Source: Pseudomonas sp. TH41
GTDB taxonomy: Bacteria; Pseudomonadota; Gammaproteobacteria; Pseudomonadales; Pseudomonadaceae
NCBI RefSeq assembly: GCF_016650695.1
Contig: NZ_JAEKFH010000004.1
Span: 186,001 to 250,000 of the forward strand
Length of the DNA stretch: 64,000 nucleotides
Reading direction: 5' to 3'
Within the stretch, counting starts at the first letter, position 1, and every line of letters begins with the position of its first letter. The position numbers and the translations under genes were made by a program. Under the pieces are notes generated by a model that was not told the DNA's origin, did no database searches, and saw only the letters and a list, made by a program, of their open reading frames with translations. Of the stretch, positions 10,090 through 18,657 are shown piece by piece.

Positions 10090-11334
10090 TTGCGTCTGTT
10101 TCACACCTCCGACTGGCACCTTGGGCAGAACCTGCACGGCCAGGAACGCGATTTCGAGCACGGCTGTTTCCTTGAATGGCTGCTGCGTCAGCTGAAGCTG
10201 GATCAGCCTGATGTGCTGCTGATCGCCGGCGATATCTTCGACACGGTCAACCCACCGGTCAAAGCCCAGGAACGGCTGTACGACTTCATCGTCAGTGCCC
10301 ACGAGCAGCAACCGTTGCTGACCATTGTGATGATTGCCGGCAACCACGATTCCGGCTCACGAATCGAACTGCCCGCGCCGCTGATGCGACGTTTGCGCAC
10401 CCATGCGTTGGGTCGCGTGCTGTGGCTGGACGACGGCCAGCTGGATGCCGAACGGCTGTTGCTGCCGTTGCCGGATGCCAGCGGCGAAATCGTCGGCTGG
10501 TGCCTGGCGCTGCCGTTCCTGCGTCCGGCCGAAGTGACTGGCGCGCAGTTGGGCGACAACTACCTACGGGGTATTGGTCAGGTTCACGAATGGCTGATCG
10601 AAGCGGCGAACGCCAAACGCCAACCGGGCCAGGCTCTGATCGCCATCAGCCATGCCCACATGGCCGGCGGCTCGGTATCCGAAGACTCGGAGCGCAGCCT
10701 GATCATCGGGAATGCCGAAGCCCTGCCCGCCAGCCTGTTCGGGCCGACCATCAGCTACGTCGCCCTCGGCCATTTGCACAAGCCGCAGAAGGTCAACGGT
10801 GAAGAGCGCATTCGCTACAGCGGCTCACCGATTCCGTTGTCGTTCTCCGAGATCGGTTATCAGCACCAGATTCTCGACGTCACGCTCGATGGCGAAGCCC
10901 TGATGAGCGTCGAGCCGAAACTGATTCCACGGGCGGTGAACCTGCAACGCATCGGCCCCGCGCCTTTGGCAGACATCCTGCTGCAACTGGCGGACCTGCC
11001 GAACATCGACCTGCTGGCCGATATTCAACGTCAACCGTGGCTGGAAGTCCGTGTTCGTCTCGATGAGCCGCAACCCGACCTGCGTCATCAGGTGGAAACC
11101 GCCCTGCAAGGCAAAGCCGTGCGCCTGGTGCGCATCGCCGCCGAATACGCCGGCAATTGCAGCCGCGAGGGCGTCGATGACGGCGCCACGTTGATCGAAC
11201 TCGACCAGCTCACACCCCAGGAATTGTTCAGCCGCGCCTGGCAAGACAACTACGGCAGTGAGGTCGATGAGCAAACGCTGAAGGACTTTGCCGAGCTGTT
11301 GCAGGACGTGCAGATGGAGAGCGAAGACGCATGA
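10090..11334 (+). CDS. sbcD: SbcCD nuclease, subunit D
   Basis: The 414-residue Mre11-type metallophosphoesterase subunit of SbcCD, which cuts DNA hairpins and trims double-strand ends together with SbcC. Motifs visible in order are HTSDWHLGQ, IAGDIFD, IAGNHDSGSR, SHAHM and GHLHKP, all metal-binding blocks of the fold. The start is a TTG at 10090 with a purine-rich ACGGAG about 9 bases before it; no ATG sits near the conserved N terminus. It overlaps sbcC by 4 bases. The substrate is of local interest: palindromic REP elements are abundant in this chromosome. Confidence 0.95.
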   Translation: MRLFHTSDWHLGQNLHGQERDFEHGCFLEWLLRQLKLDQPDVLLIAGDIFDTVNPPVKAQERLYDFIVSAHEQQPLLTIVMIAGNHDSGSRIELPAPLMRRLRTHALGRVLWLDDGQLDAERLLLPLPDASGEIVGWCLALPFLRPAEVTGAQLGDNYLRGIGQVHEWLIEAANAKRQPGQALIAISHAHMAGGSVSEDSERSLIIGNAEALPASLFGPTISYVALGHLHKPQKVNGEERIRYSGSPIPLSFSEIGYQHQILDVTLDGEALMSVEPKLIPRAVNLQRIGPAPLADILLQLADLPNIDLLADIQRQPWLEVRVRLDEPQPDLRHQVETALQGKAVRLVRIAAEYAGNCSREGVDDGATLIELDQLTPQELFSRAWQDNYGSEVDEQTLKDFAELLQDVQMESEDA

Positions 11335-14300
11335 AAATCCTCGCGATCCGCCTGAAAAACCTCGCGTCACTGGCCGGGCCTTTTGAGATCGACTTTACTG
11401 CCGAACCACTGGCCAGCGCAGGCTTGTTCGCCATTACCGGGCCGACCGGCGCTGGCAAAAGTACCTTGCTCGATGCCTTGTGCCTGGCGTTGTTTGGCGC
11501 TGTGCCTCGACTGAGCAACGCCCAGGTGTCTGCCAAAGCGCCGGACGCCGACGGCGAAATCAGCACGGGCGACCCTCGTACGTTGCTGCGTCGCGGCACG
11601 GGTGAAGGGTATGCCGAAGTGGATTTCGTGGGCATCGATGGCCGTCGCTATCGCGCGCGCTGGGAAGCCAATCGCGCCCGGGAGAAGGCCGGCGGCAAGC
11701 TGCAACTCAGCCGTCAGAGTTTGCGCGACATCGATCTGGACCAATTGCTGGCCAGCCAGAAAGTTGAATTCAAAACCCAGCTCGAATCGGTACTCGGCCT
11801 GAACTTCGAACAGTTCACCCGCGCCGTGCTGCTCGCCCAGAGTGAATTCAGTGCGTTCCTCAAGGCTAACGACAACGAGCGTAGCGAGCTGCTGGAAAAA
11901 CTCACCGACACCGCGCTCTACACCCGCCTCGGTCGCCGGGCCTTCGACAAGACTAAAGAGGCTCGCGAAGCCCACAAGTTGTTGCAGGATCAGGCCACCG
12001 GGGTCACGCCGCTGTCCCCCGAAGCCCGGGCCGAACTCGATGAGCGCTTCAACCAGGCTCAACAGCAACTCAAGACCCAGCAGGCACAGCTCAAGCAGTT
12101 AGAGTTGCAGCACACCTGGCTCAAGGACTTGCGTCAGCTACAGGACGAGCAGCTAAGCGCCACCGAGCAGTTGACCAGCGCGCGCCAGCAATGGCAAAGC
12201 CTGAGCGGCGAACGCCTGAAGCTGACGCGCCTGGAACAACTGGCGCCGCAACGCCACCAGTTCGCCCGCAAGACCGAACTCACCACCCAGCTCACACCAC
12301 TGGCCGAGCAGATTCAGCAGCACACGCAACAGCAAGCGCAGCTGAGCGAGCGCCAGACTCAGCTCGAACACACCCTGAGCGCGGCGCAGGCCGCCCTGGT
12401 CGACGCTCAACGCCAACACACGACCAGTGCGCCATTGCTGCGTCAGGCCTTCGAAGAGCAAAGTGCCTTCGCCCGACTGGCCAAAGACACCGGCCTCAGT
12501 GCCGACCTCAAGCAGCAGGCTGAGTTGGCCTGGACTCAAGGCCAAACCACGATTCAAGGCTTGCTCGACCAACAAAAACGGGTCGCTTCACGCCTGGAGA
12601 GTATCGCCGCAGCGCTTGAGCAAAGCACTCACCTGGCGCCGTTAAGCGATGCCTGGAACGCTTACCGCAATCGCCTGCAACAGCTGATGCTGATCAGCAA
12701 TCGGCTGAACAAGGGCCAGGGCGAACTGGCGGCCCTTGAGCAAAGCGCCTTACGTGCCGCTGAAGAACTGGCAGCGCAACGGCAGAATCTTGAAGTGCTC
12801 TACAAAGAGGCCGGCGCTGAACCCGAAGCCGTGGCCGAACAGATCCAGTTGCTCGGCAACCTGTTGCAGGACAACCGCAAGCAACTGCGGGCGTTTGAAG
12901 AGCTGACACGCCTATGGGCCAGCCAAAAAGAACTGGATAAGCGCGGCGCAGACCTTCAGCAACGTCAGCTCGCTGCGCAGCAAGAACGTGATCGCCTGAC
13001 CCGGGACGGGGTGAAAACCAAGAGCGAATTAACGGTCGCCGAGCAAACCCTGACGGTGACGCGCGAACTGCTGGAGCGCCAGCGTCTGGCACGCAGTGCG
13101 AGCGTCGAGGAACTGCGCGAGCAGCTGCAGGACGATCAGCCCTGCCCGGTGTGTGGCAGCCCCGACCATCCTTATCATCAGCCCGAAGCGCTGCTGCAAA
13201 GCCTCGGTCGGCACGACGAAAGTGAACAGGCCAACGCCCAGAAAGCCGTCGACCTGCTCAAAGAAAAACTCACTGATTTGCGCGCCGAAGTCGGCGGTTT
13301 GATCGCGCAGCAAAAAGAGTTTCTGCAGCAACAGGAACAGCTTGGGGTCCAGCAACAAGGCCTGACACCGATCCTCGAAGCGCATCCGTTGTCAACGCAA
13401 CTGCTGGCTCAGGACGCGACCCGGCGCGATGCCTGGCTGACGCAGCAAGACAGCCAGTTGAACCAGAGCATCAGCCAGGACGAACAACGGCAAACCGCCT
13501 TGCTCACGCTGCAACAGGACGCGGCGCGACTGGCGCAGCAACTGCGCAATGCCGAAACGGCGAGCCACCAAGCCACCCAGCATCTGGCCAACCAGCAACG
13601 TGAACTGGGCAGTGATCGCCAGCGTCTGGACGACGAGCTGAGCGCATTCAGTACCCTGCTCCCGGCCGAGACCCTGCAAGCCTTGCGCAACGAGCCCGCC
13701 GCGACCTTCTTGGAACTCGACCGGCAAATCGCCCAGCGTCTGGAGCAACTCGAGCAACAGCGCGATGAGCTCGGCGAACAGCAACAGCGTCAGCAAACGC
13801 TGGAGAAGGAACAGGATCGGCAGCAGACGCGCGCCCAACAGTTGGAAGCCGCCCGCCAGCAGTTCACCACCCTCGCCGAGCAACAACAGACGTGCCAACA
13901 AAAACTGACTCAACTGTTGGGTCTGCACGCCAGCGCCGAGGAGTGGCAGCAGCAACTGGATAAGGCCGTGGATCAGGCGCGCAACGCCGAAGCCGCTGCC
14001 AATCAGGAGCTGCAAACCGTGCGCACACGACGGGTGCAACTGACTGCCGAGCTTAAAGCGCAGCAAGAACGCTCACTGGCGCTTGAGGTCGAAGATCGCG
14101 AACTGAGCATCAAGATTGCCGACTGGCGAGCCTTGCACCCGGAACTGGACGACAGCGGGTTGGAAGACTTGCTAAAGGTCGACGACCCGCACGTCCACGC
14201 ATTGCGTCAACAGTTGCAACAAAGCGAAAAAGCCATCGAACAGTTCGAGGTGCTGTTGCAGGAGCGCGACCAGCGCCTGCTCAACCATCAAGCGCAGCAC

Positions 14301-14972
14301 AACGGCAACCTCGATGCCGCGCAACTCGCCACGGCTCTGACCGACCTGCAAACCCTGTTCACCGCCAGCGAACACCACTGCGCTGAACTGCGTGCCGAGC
14401 AGGCCGAGGACCAGCGGCGCCAAACTGCCAACCAAGCCCTGGCGCAGCAGATCGCCGACGCCTACAGCGAGTACCAGCGCTGGGCGCGATTGAATGCGTT
14501 GATCGGCTCAGCCACCGGCGACACCTTCCGTAAAATCGCCCAGGCCTACAACCTCGACCTGCTGGTGCATCACGCCAACGTCCAGTTACGCCAACTGGTC
14601 CGTCGCTATCGCCTGAAACGCGGTGGCAGCATGCTCGGTTTGCTGGTGATGGACACCGAGATGGGCGACGAATTGCGCTCGGTGCATTCGTTGTCCGGTG
14701 GTGAGACGTTCCTGGTGTCTTTGGCCCTGGCCTTGGGCCTGGCATCGATGGCGTCGAGCACGCTGAAAATCGAATCGCTGTTCATCGACGAAGGCTTCGG
14801 CAGCCTTGATCCGGAATCCCTGCAACTGGCCATGGACGCCCTCGACGGCTTGCAGGCTCAAGGACGCAAGGTCGCGGTGATTTCTCACGTACAGGAAATG
14901 CACGAACGGATTCCGGTACAGATTCAGGTACGCCGCCAGGGCAACGGCCTGAGCACCCTGGAGGTGACATGA
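11331..14972 (+). CDS. sbcC: SbcCD nuclease, subunit C (SMC-like ATPase)
   Basis: A 1213-residue Rad50/SMC-type ATPase. Walker A is GPTGAGKST at 37-45. Two very long Gln/Glu/Leu-rich coiled coils flank a zinc hook CPVC at residues 605-608. The signature LSGGETFLVSLALALG lies near 1120 and Walker B (LFIDEGFGSLD) near 1147. It powers SbcD to open and cut hairpins and protein-blocked ends. The gene overlaps both sbcD and the following GST gene by 4 bases, so all three are co-translated. Confidence 0.95.
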   Translation: MKILAIRLKNLASLAGPFEIDFTAEPLASAGLFAITGPTGAGKSTLLDALCLALFGAVPRLSNAQVSAKAPDADGEISTGDPRTLLRRGTGEGYAEVDFVGIDGRRYRARWEANRAREKAGGKLQLSRQSLRDIDLDQLLASQKVEFKTQLESVLGLNFEQFTRAVLLAQSEFSAFLKANDNERSELLEKLTDTALYTRLGRRAFDKTKEAREAHKLLQDQATGVTPLSPEARAELDERFNQAQQQLKTQQAQLKQLELQHTWLKDLRQLQDEQLSATEQLTSARQQWQSLSGERLKLTRLEQLAPQRHQFARKTELTTQLTPLAEQIQQHTQQQAQLSERQTQLEHTLSAAQAALVDAQRQHTTSAPLLRQAFEEQSAFARLAKDTGLSADLKQQAELAWTQGQTTIQGLLDQQKRVASRLESIAAALEQSTHLAPLSDAWNAYRNRLQQLMLISNRLNKGQGELAALEQSALRAAEELAAQRQNLEVLYKEAGAEPEAVAEQIQLLGNLLQDNRKQLRAFEELTRLWASQKELDKRGADLQQRQLAAQQERDRLTRDGVKTKSELTVAEQTLTVTRELLERQRLARSASVEELREQLQDDQPCPVCGSPDHPYHQPEALLQSLGRHDESEQANAQKAVDLLKEKLTDLRAEVGGLIAQQKEFLQQQEQLGVQQQGLTPILEAHPLSTQLLAQDATRRDAWLTQQDSQLNQSISQDEQRQTALLTLQQDAARLAQQLRNAETASHQATQHLANQQRELGSDRQRLDDELSAFSTLLPAETLQALRNEPAATFLELDRQIAQRLEQLEQQRDELGEQQQRQQTLEKEQDRQQTRAQQLEAARQQFTTLAEQQQTCQQKLTQLLGLHASAEEWQQQLDKAVDQARNAEAAANQELQTVRTRRVQLTAELKAQQERSLALEVEDRELSIKIADWRALHPELDDSGLEDLLKVDDPHVHALRQQLQQSEKAIEQFEVLLQERDQRLLNHQAQHNGNLDAAQLATALTDLQTLFTASEHHCAELRAEQAEDQRRQTANQALAQQIADAYSEYQRWARLNALIGSATGDTFRKIAQAYNLDLLVHHANVQLRQLVRRYRLKRGGSMLGLLVMDTEMGDELRSVHSLSGGETFLVSLALALGLASMASSTLKIESLFIDEGFGSLDPESLQLAMDALDGLQAQGRKVAVISHVQEMHERIPVQIQVRRQGNGLSTLEVT

Positions 14973-15565
14973 ATACGCTGTATTCCTTTCGTCGCTGCCC
15001 ATACGCCATGCGGGCGCGCATGGCGCTGCGGTATTCAGGGGTTGCTGTGCAGATCGTCGAGGTCAGCCTGAAGGCGAAACCGGCCGATATGCTCGCGCTG
15101 TCGAGCAAGGGCACGGTGCCGGTGTTGAGTATTGACGGTCAAGTGATCGACGAAAGTCTGGAAATCATGCGCTGGGCGTTGGCGCAGAACGATCCGCAGG
15201 ATTGGTTGCTTAAGGATGATCCTGTCGGGCAACAACACATTGCCGGGCTTATCGACGAAAACGATCAAGTGTTCAAGGTCCATCTGAATCGCTACAAATA
15301 CGCCGAGCGTTACCCCGAGCAACCGATGGCGTTTTATCGTGCCCAGGGCGAGGCCTTTTTGCGCAAGCTCGATGAGTTGCTGGAAGGCCGGGACTATTTG
15401 CTGGCGACGCACCTGAGCCTGGCAGATGTGGCGTTGATGCCGTTCGTGCGGCAGTTCGCCCATGTCGATCGCGAGTGGTTTGGGCAGACGCCTTACGTGC
15501 GGCTGCAGGCCTGGTTGCAGCGTTTTTTGGAATCGGACCTCTTCACATCAGTGATGGCGAAATAA
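14969..15565 (+). CDS. Glutathione S-transferase family protein
   Basis: A 198-residue protein with a thioredoxin-like N-terminal domain that begins MNTLYSFRRCPYAMRAR. The Cys-Pro pair at residues 10-11 is the probable active-site or glutathione-binding position (omega/GrxB-like rather than the Tyr/Ser type). SSKGTVPVL supplies the cis-Pro, and a helical C-terminal domain follows. It is coupled to sbcC by a 4-base overlap, although no functional link between this GST and DNA repair is known to me. The substrate is unknown. Confidence 0.85.
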   Translation: MNTLYSFRRCPYAMRARMALRYSGVAVQIVEVSLKAKPADMLALSSKGTVPVLSIDGQVIDESLEIMRWALAQNDPQDWLLKDDPVGQQHIAGLIDENDQVFKVHLNRYKYAERYPEQPMAFYRAQGEAFLRKLDELLEGRDYLLATHLSLADVALMPFVRQFAHVDREWFGQTPYVRLQAWLQRFLESDLFTSVMAK

Positions 15566-15574
15566 AACGCAATC

Positions 15575-15676
15575 CCTGTAGGAGCTGCCGAAGGCTGCGA
15601 TCTATTGATCTTGATCTTGATTTTGTAGATCAACTGTCAAGATCAATAGATCGCAGCCTCCGGCAGCTCCTACAGG
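15575..15676. repeat. REPIN, family B
   Basis: Inverted family B REPs lie at 15575-15608 and 15642-15676. The arms extend through the GATC-rich flank (TTGATCTTGAT / ATCAA), so the whole unit can fold as one long hairpin. It lies between the convergent GST gene and the small ORF ending at 15684. Confidence 0.9.
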
Positions 15677-15683
15677 TGATGTT

Positions 15684-15941
15684 TCAGGCGAACACATCGC
15701 ACATCTGCAACACCGAGCAATCCACCTGGAACGGCCCGAAGAAATCGGCCTGGCGCTTGATCGGCGGATTACCGGCCAGCAGCCCCAACGCCTTCGCTGT
15801 TTCAATGTTGTGCGCCATGTTGTGATTGGCTTCGATGGACCGTGCCACGGAACCTGCCGAGGCCTGCCCGATTCCCAACAGGGAAGCGCCATTGGTCATG
15901 AACGCTAGGAAGGCAATGACCCAGAGTTTGCCCCCTTTCAT
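15684..15941 (-). CDS. Small exported hypothetical protein
   Basis: An 85-residue ORF with an N-terminal signal-like segment (LWVIAFLAFMTNGASLLGIG, cleavage probably after ASA near residue 30). The short mature part contains two cysteines near the C terminus (DCSVLQMC). It overlaps the upstream small ORF by the 4 bases ATGA, which argues for real, coupled translation. No family is recognised. It is the last of four small ORFs on the minus strand between the sbcDC-GST operon and ppgL. Confidence 0.6.
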   Translation of the reverse strand: MKGGKLWVIAFLAFMTNGASLLGIGQASAGSVARSIEANHNMAHNIETAKALGLLAGNPPIKRQADFFGPFQVDCSVLQMCDVFA

Positions 15942-16150
15942 GCCCCGACCACTCCCGCCACGTCTGCATGATCGAGGATCACGTTTTGAGCGCGGTGTTC
16001 GAACTGGATGGCGGGATAAGCGACCTGAATCGGCGCTTCAACGCAGTGGTGCGATTGAGCCGACAGGCTGACGACCAACACCAAGGCCACGTAAAGACCG
16101 ATAACCAGGTAGGCGCCGTGTTTGGCAGAAGTGAGGATTGCGCTGGCCAT
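15938..16150 (-). CDS. Small single-pass membrane hypothetical protein
   Basis: A 70-residue protein with one hydrophobic helix at about residues 12-30 (AYLVIGLYVALVLVVSLSA), then a short polar tail with HH-C and AIQFEHRAQN. I chose the ATG at 16150, which has GGAG 8 bases before it; an in-frame ATG at 16168 is less well placed. Its stop overlaps the start of the downstream small exported ORF. No family is recognised. Confidence 0.58.
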   Translation of the reverse strand: MASAILTSAKHGAYLVIGLYVALVLVVSLSAQSHHCVEAPIQVAYPAIQFEHRAQNVILDHADVAGVVGA

Positions 16151-16265
16151 GGTGTTCTCCGTGGGCATGTTTCAGAGCCCACAGAATCGATCAAAAAAGC
16201 AGGGATAACCACTCAGGGTTGTCCATAGTGACCATCAGCTTCGTTGATCATTAAGCCAGTCTATT

Positions 16266-16391
16266 TCAGTCTTCGATAAAACTCATCAAGCGCTCGCGCG
16301 CCGCCTCCGGCTCGTCTGAAACGGGCTGGACCGCCGAAATAATGGGCGTTGAATAGAGCAACAGAAGCATCACTGTCAGACGTATCGCCAT
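16266..16391 (-). CDS. Very small secreted hypothetical protein (41 aa)
   Basis: A short ORF of 41 codons plus stop, starting at the ATG at 16391, which follows AAGGAAC at a good ribosome-binding distance. The product is MAIRLTVMLLLLYSTPIISA followed by an acidic tail ending SFIED, i.e. a signal peptide or single helix with a tail of about 20 residues. A longer overlapping frame (16261-16482) has no such logic and I left it out. It lies in the same direction as its small neighbours, about 116 bases upstream of the 70-residue ORF. Confidence 0.42.
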   Translation of the reverse strand: MAIRLTVMLLLLYSTPIISAVQPVSDEPEAARERLMSFIED

Positions 16392-16503
16392 GCTGTCGTT
16401 CCTTGTGACGGGAAGGAGTCAAAAAATCAGCGTCAAATTTAAACTCATGGCTTTGCGATATCAAGGCATACCTTGATGGCAATGTGATGCTGTCGTAAAC
16501 GCG

Positions 16504-16580
16504 TTATGCAGGAGCGACATCACTCATATTTTTCGGCGCTTTTCAGCTCGATCGACGCGAGTGACTTCGCTCCTGCATAA
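16504..16580. repeat. Inverted repeat, 22-base arms (degenerate REPIN-like)
   Basis: Near-perfect arms TTATGCAGGAGCGAcaTCACTC (16504-16525) and its complement (16559-16580) flank 33 bases. GCAGGAGCGA resembles the start of family A REPs but the rest differs. It lies downstream of the small exported ORF 16600-16779 on the minus strand, where it could also end transcription. Confidence 0.65.
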
Positions 16581-16599
16581 AAGGTGCAGGGCTGGAATT

Positions 16600-16779
16600 T
16601 CAGGCGTGGGTTTTGTGGTCCAGCGCCGCATAGAAGTTGGCGCTCTGCTGCAAGTATTTCTGGGTGTAGCTCTGGGTGTGGGATTTTTTGTCCTTGATTT
16701 CAACGTTGGCGCTGGCTGGCAGAGCAACGGTGGCAGAGATAGCGGAAGCAGCGATGATGGAAAAGAGATTGAAGTTCAT
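16600..16779 (-). CDS. Small secreted hypothetical protein (59 aa)
   Basis: A 59-residue ORF from the ATG at 16779, with GAGGAA about 8 bases upstream. It has a typical signal peptide (FSIIAASAISATVALPASA, cleavage after ASA near residue 24). The mature peptide of about 35 residues is rich in Lys, Gln, Ser and Tyr (VEIKDKKSHTQSYTQKYLQQ). In-frame codons further upstream lack a good start context. No family is recognised. It is the first of the four small ORFs read leftward. Confidence 0.6.
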   Translation of the reverse strand: MNFNLFSIIAASAISATVALPASANVEIKDKKSHTQSYTQKYLQQSANFYAALDHKTHA

Positions 16780-16906
16780 GGCGGTATTCCTCGGATTCAG
16801 TTGGCTTGCTTGCCCGGTGGGGCCGTGAAGCAAACTTAACCTCCGAGGGTCTACGCCTGAAATCCTTTGTAGCATTAGCAGATATCAGCGTCATTAATAG
16901 AAGGAT

Positions 16907-16931
16907 GCAGGCCCCATCAACCGGGGCCTGC
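16907..16931 (-). terminator. Hairpin after ppgL
   Basis: A perfect 9-bp stem GCAGGCCCC / GGGGCCTGC with a 7-base loop, 4 bases after the ppgL stop. The run of T after it is poor (ATCCTTCTATT), so it may be a weak or Rho-assisted terminator. Confidence 0.5.
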
Positions 16932-16934
16932 GGC

Positions 16935-18110
16935 CTATTGACGCAGCATAAACTTGAGGTCGCTCGGGGCGTCCATCGGCAGTTTTTGCACGGTTTTACC
17001 TAAAAGGCCGGTCTTGGCATCGCGCTCGACGACGACAATCTGATTGCTCTTCTGGTTGGCAATCAACAGGAACTTGCCCGTTGGATCGAGGCTGAATTCG
17101 CGCGGGTGGTCACCTTCAACCGAGCGGCGCTGCAACTCGTTGAGGTGGCCGGTCGCAGGGTCGATAGCGAATACCAGCAGTTGATTGGCGGTACCACGGT
17201 TGCTGACGTAGAGGAACTGGCCATCCGCCGAGGCGTGCAATGCCGCGGCCGCCTTGTCCGACGTTGGCTGCCCCGCCGCCAGGTCGACCATTTGGGTGGG
17301 CTTGAGTGTGCCGTCCTGGTAATCGAACACGGCCACCTGGGCGCTCATTTCCATGGTCAGCCAGGCGTGCTTGCCATCGGCGCTGAACAGCAGATGCCGC
17401 GGCCCGCTGCCCGGTGGCAGCTGGACCGAAGCGGGTGTCGCGGCGGTCAACGGCAGCTCGGGATTGCCCTTGGGGTTGAAGCGGTAGACAAAAATCTTGT
17501 CCGCCCCTAGGTCATTGGAAAACACGTAGTTGCCATCCGGTGACGAGATCGTCGAATGCACATGGGCCGACATCTGCCGCTCGGGATTGACCCGACTGGA
17601 AGGATGGCTGCTCATCTGCACCACCGGTTTGAGCTTGCCATCGGCGCTCACCGGTAACACCGCCAAGGTGCCGCCCGGGTCTTCAGCGACCGAATAGTTG
17701 CTGACAAACAGGTGGCTGGCATCACCGCTGAGACTTGAATGCGTCGGCTCGTTGCCCAGGCTCTGCACCTGATTGATCAGGCTCAGTTCATGGGTTTTGG
17801 GGTTGATCGCATAACTGCTGACGCGCCCTACTGGATCAGTCTGACCCGGGCCGTTTTCGTTGACCACGAACAGGTGACGCTGATCTTTGGACAGAGTCAG
17901 CCACGACGGGTTTTCGCTTTTGACCACTTGTAACGGTTTGGCGTTGATCTGCCCGGTGGTGCTGTCGAAGCTCAGGCGATAAATACCCTGGCTCTGGCCG
18001 GCCGTGTAGGAACCGACCAACAATTGATAGTCGTCGGCGGACGCCGTCTGGACGCTCATCGCGCCAATACTGCCGGCCATCAACAGCGGCCAGAGTTTAC
18101 GCATCCTCAT
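16935..18110 (-). CDS. ppgL: Periplasmic lactonase-family beta-propeller protein
   Basis: A 391-residue member of the YbhE/6-phosphogluconolactonase-like seven-bladed propeller family, with an N-terminal signal peptide (KLWPLLMAGSIGAMS, cleavage near ASA-DD). Blade repeats are visible as YLLVGSYT-like, HLFVVNEN, LFVSNYS, YVFSNDLG, FLYVSNRG and FLLIANQ. The closest match I remember is the periplasmic gluconolactonase PpgL of P. aeruginosa, which would hydrolyse gluconolactone. The start is set at the ATG at 18110, which overlaps the end of the preceding acidic gene by 14 bases and has GAGGAT upstream. The substrate is inferred. Confidence 0.82.
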   Translation of the reverse strand: MRMRKLWPLLMAGSIGAMSVQTASADDYQLLVGSYTAGQSQGIYRLSFDSTTGQINAKPLQVVKSENPSWLTLSKDQRHLFVVNENGPGQTDPVGRVSSYAINPKTHELSLINQVQSLGNEPTHSSLSGDASHLFVSNYSVAEDPGGTLAVLPVSADGKLKPVVQMSSHPSSRVNPERQMSAHVHSTISSPDGNYVFSNDLGADKIFVYRFNPKGNPELPLTAATPASVQLPPGSGPRHLLFSADGKHAWLTMEMSAQVAVFDYQDGTLKPTQMVDLAAGQPTSDKAAAALHASADGQFLYVSNRGTANQLLVFAIDPATGHLNELQRRSVEGDHPREFSLDPTGKFLLIANQKSNQIVVVERDAKTGLLGKTVQKLPMDAPSDLKFMLRQ

Positions 18111-18393
18111 TCGCTTCATCCTCGTCATCACCACCGCCGAACGCGGTCAGGCACACCAACCGGTGCTCGCCGGAATCACCGGTGATCAGCCAGCTTTGCA
18201 GGGTCGGATCGAACGTCGCCGCCGCAATCTGCGCCGGGGTGAACTCCCAGTGCTTGGCCGCTCGGCCGTCCATGCATTCGATGTGCAGGTTGTCGAATTC
18301 ATCGAGAGAGAATTCGAAGGCGTGCAGGCCGTCGATTTCCACCATATCGCAGTGTTCGAGGGTGTCGAGCAAGGTGTCGGTTGCGGCAGTCAT
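18097..18393 (-). CDS. Small acidic conserved protein (possibly DUF5629)
   Basis: A 98-residue, highly acidic cytoplasmic protein starting MTAATDTLLDTLEHCDMVE, with aromatic blocks LHAFEFSLDEFD and KHWEFTPAQI and a very acidic end (DDEDEANEDA). It resembles the Pseudomonas-specific DUF5629 proteins, but I cannot confirm the family. It overlaps ppgL by 14 bases and is upstream of it, so the two are one transcription unit. The function is unknown. Confidence 0.7.
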   Translation of the reverse strand: MTAATDTLLDTLEHCDMVEIDGLHAFEFSLDEFDNLHIECMDGRAAKHWEFTPAQIAAATFDPTLQSWLITGDSGEHRLVCLTAFGGGDDEDEANEDA

Positions 18394-18485
18394 GGCAATC
18401 AATCTTTAAAGGGGGAAAAACGCAATGATAGCTCAATGTGGCAGCGGCCCCATGTCGGCCTCCCCCGAATACAACACCAGACAAC

Positions 18486-18575
18486 TGTGGGAGCGAGCCT
18501 GCTCGCGAATGCGGTGTGTCAGTCGACATATTCTTTGACTGTTACACCGCATTCGCGAGCAGGCTCGCTCCCACA
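18486..18575. repeat. REPIN, family A variant (CCTGC loop)
   Basis: Inverted REPs at 18486-18517 and 18544-18575 with core GGGAGCGAGCCTGCTCGCGAA. The arms extend into GCGGTGT, making an almost perfect 32-base palindromic stem. It sits in the divergent gap between the small acidic gene and the GntR regulator, an unusual place for a REPIN because it may contain promoters. Confidence 0.9.
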
Positions 18576-18657
18576 TTTGATTTGTGCCGGCCTCAAGATT
18601 GCGTCGCGCCTGTTATCATGCGCGACACCTCCATCGCACAGGATCGCGCCGTTCCCC

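Noticed and set aside
16261..16482. A 73-codon minus-strand frame over the tiny secreted ORF
   Set aside because: Its protein is a jumble of basic and polar residues without signal or start context. The 41-codon frame in the same place has a ribosome-binding site and a clean signal peptide.
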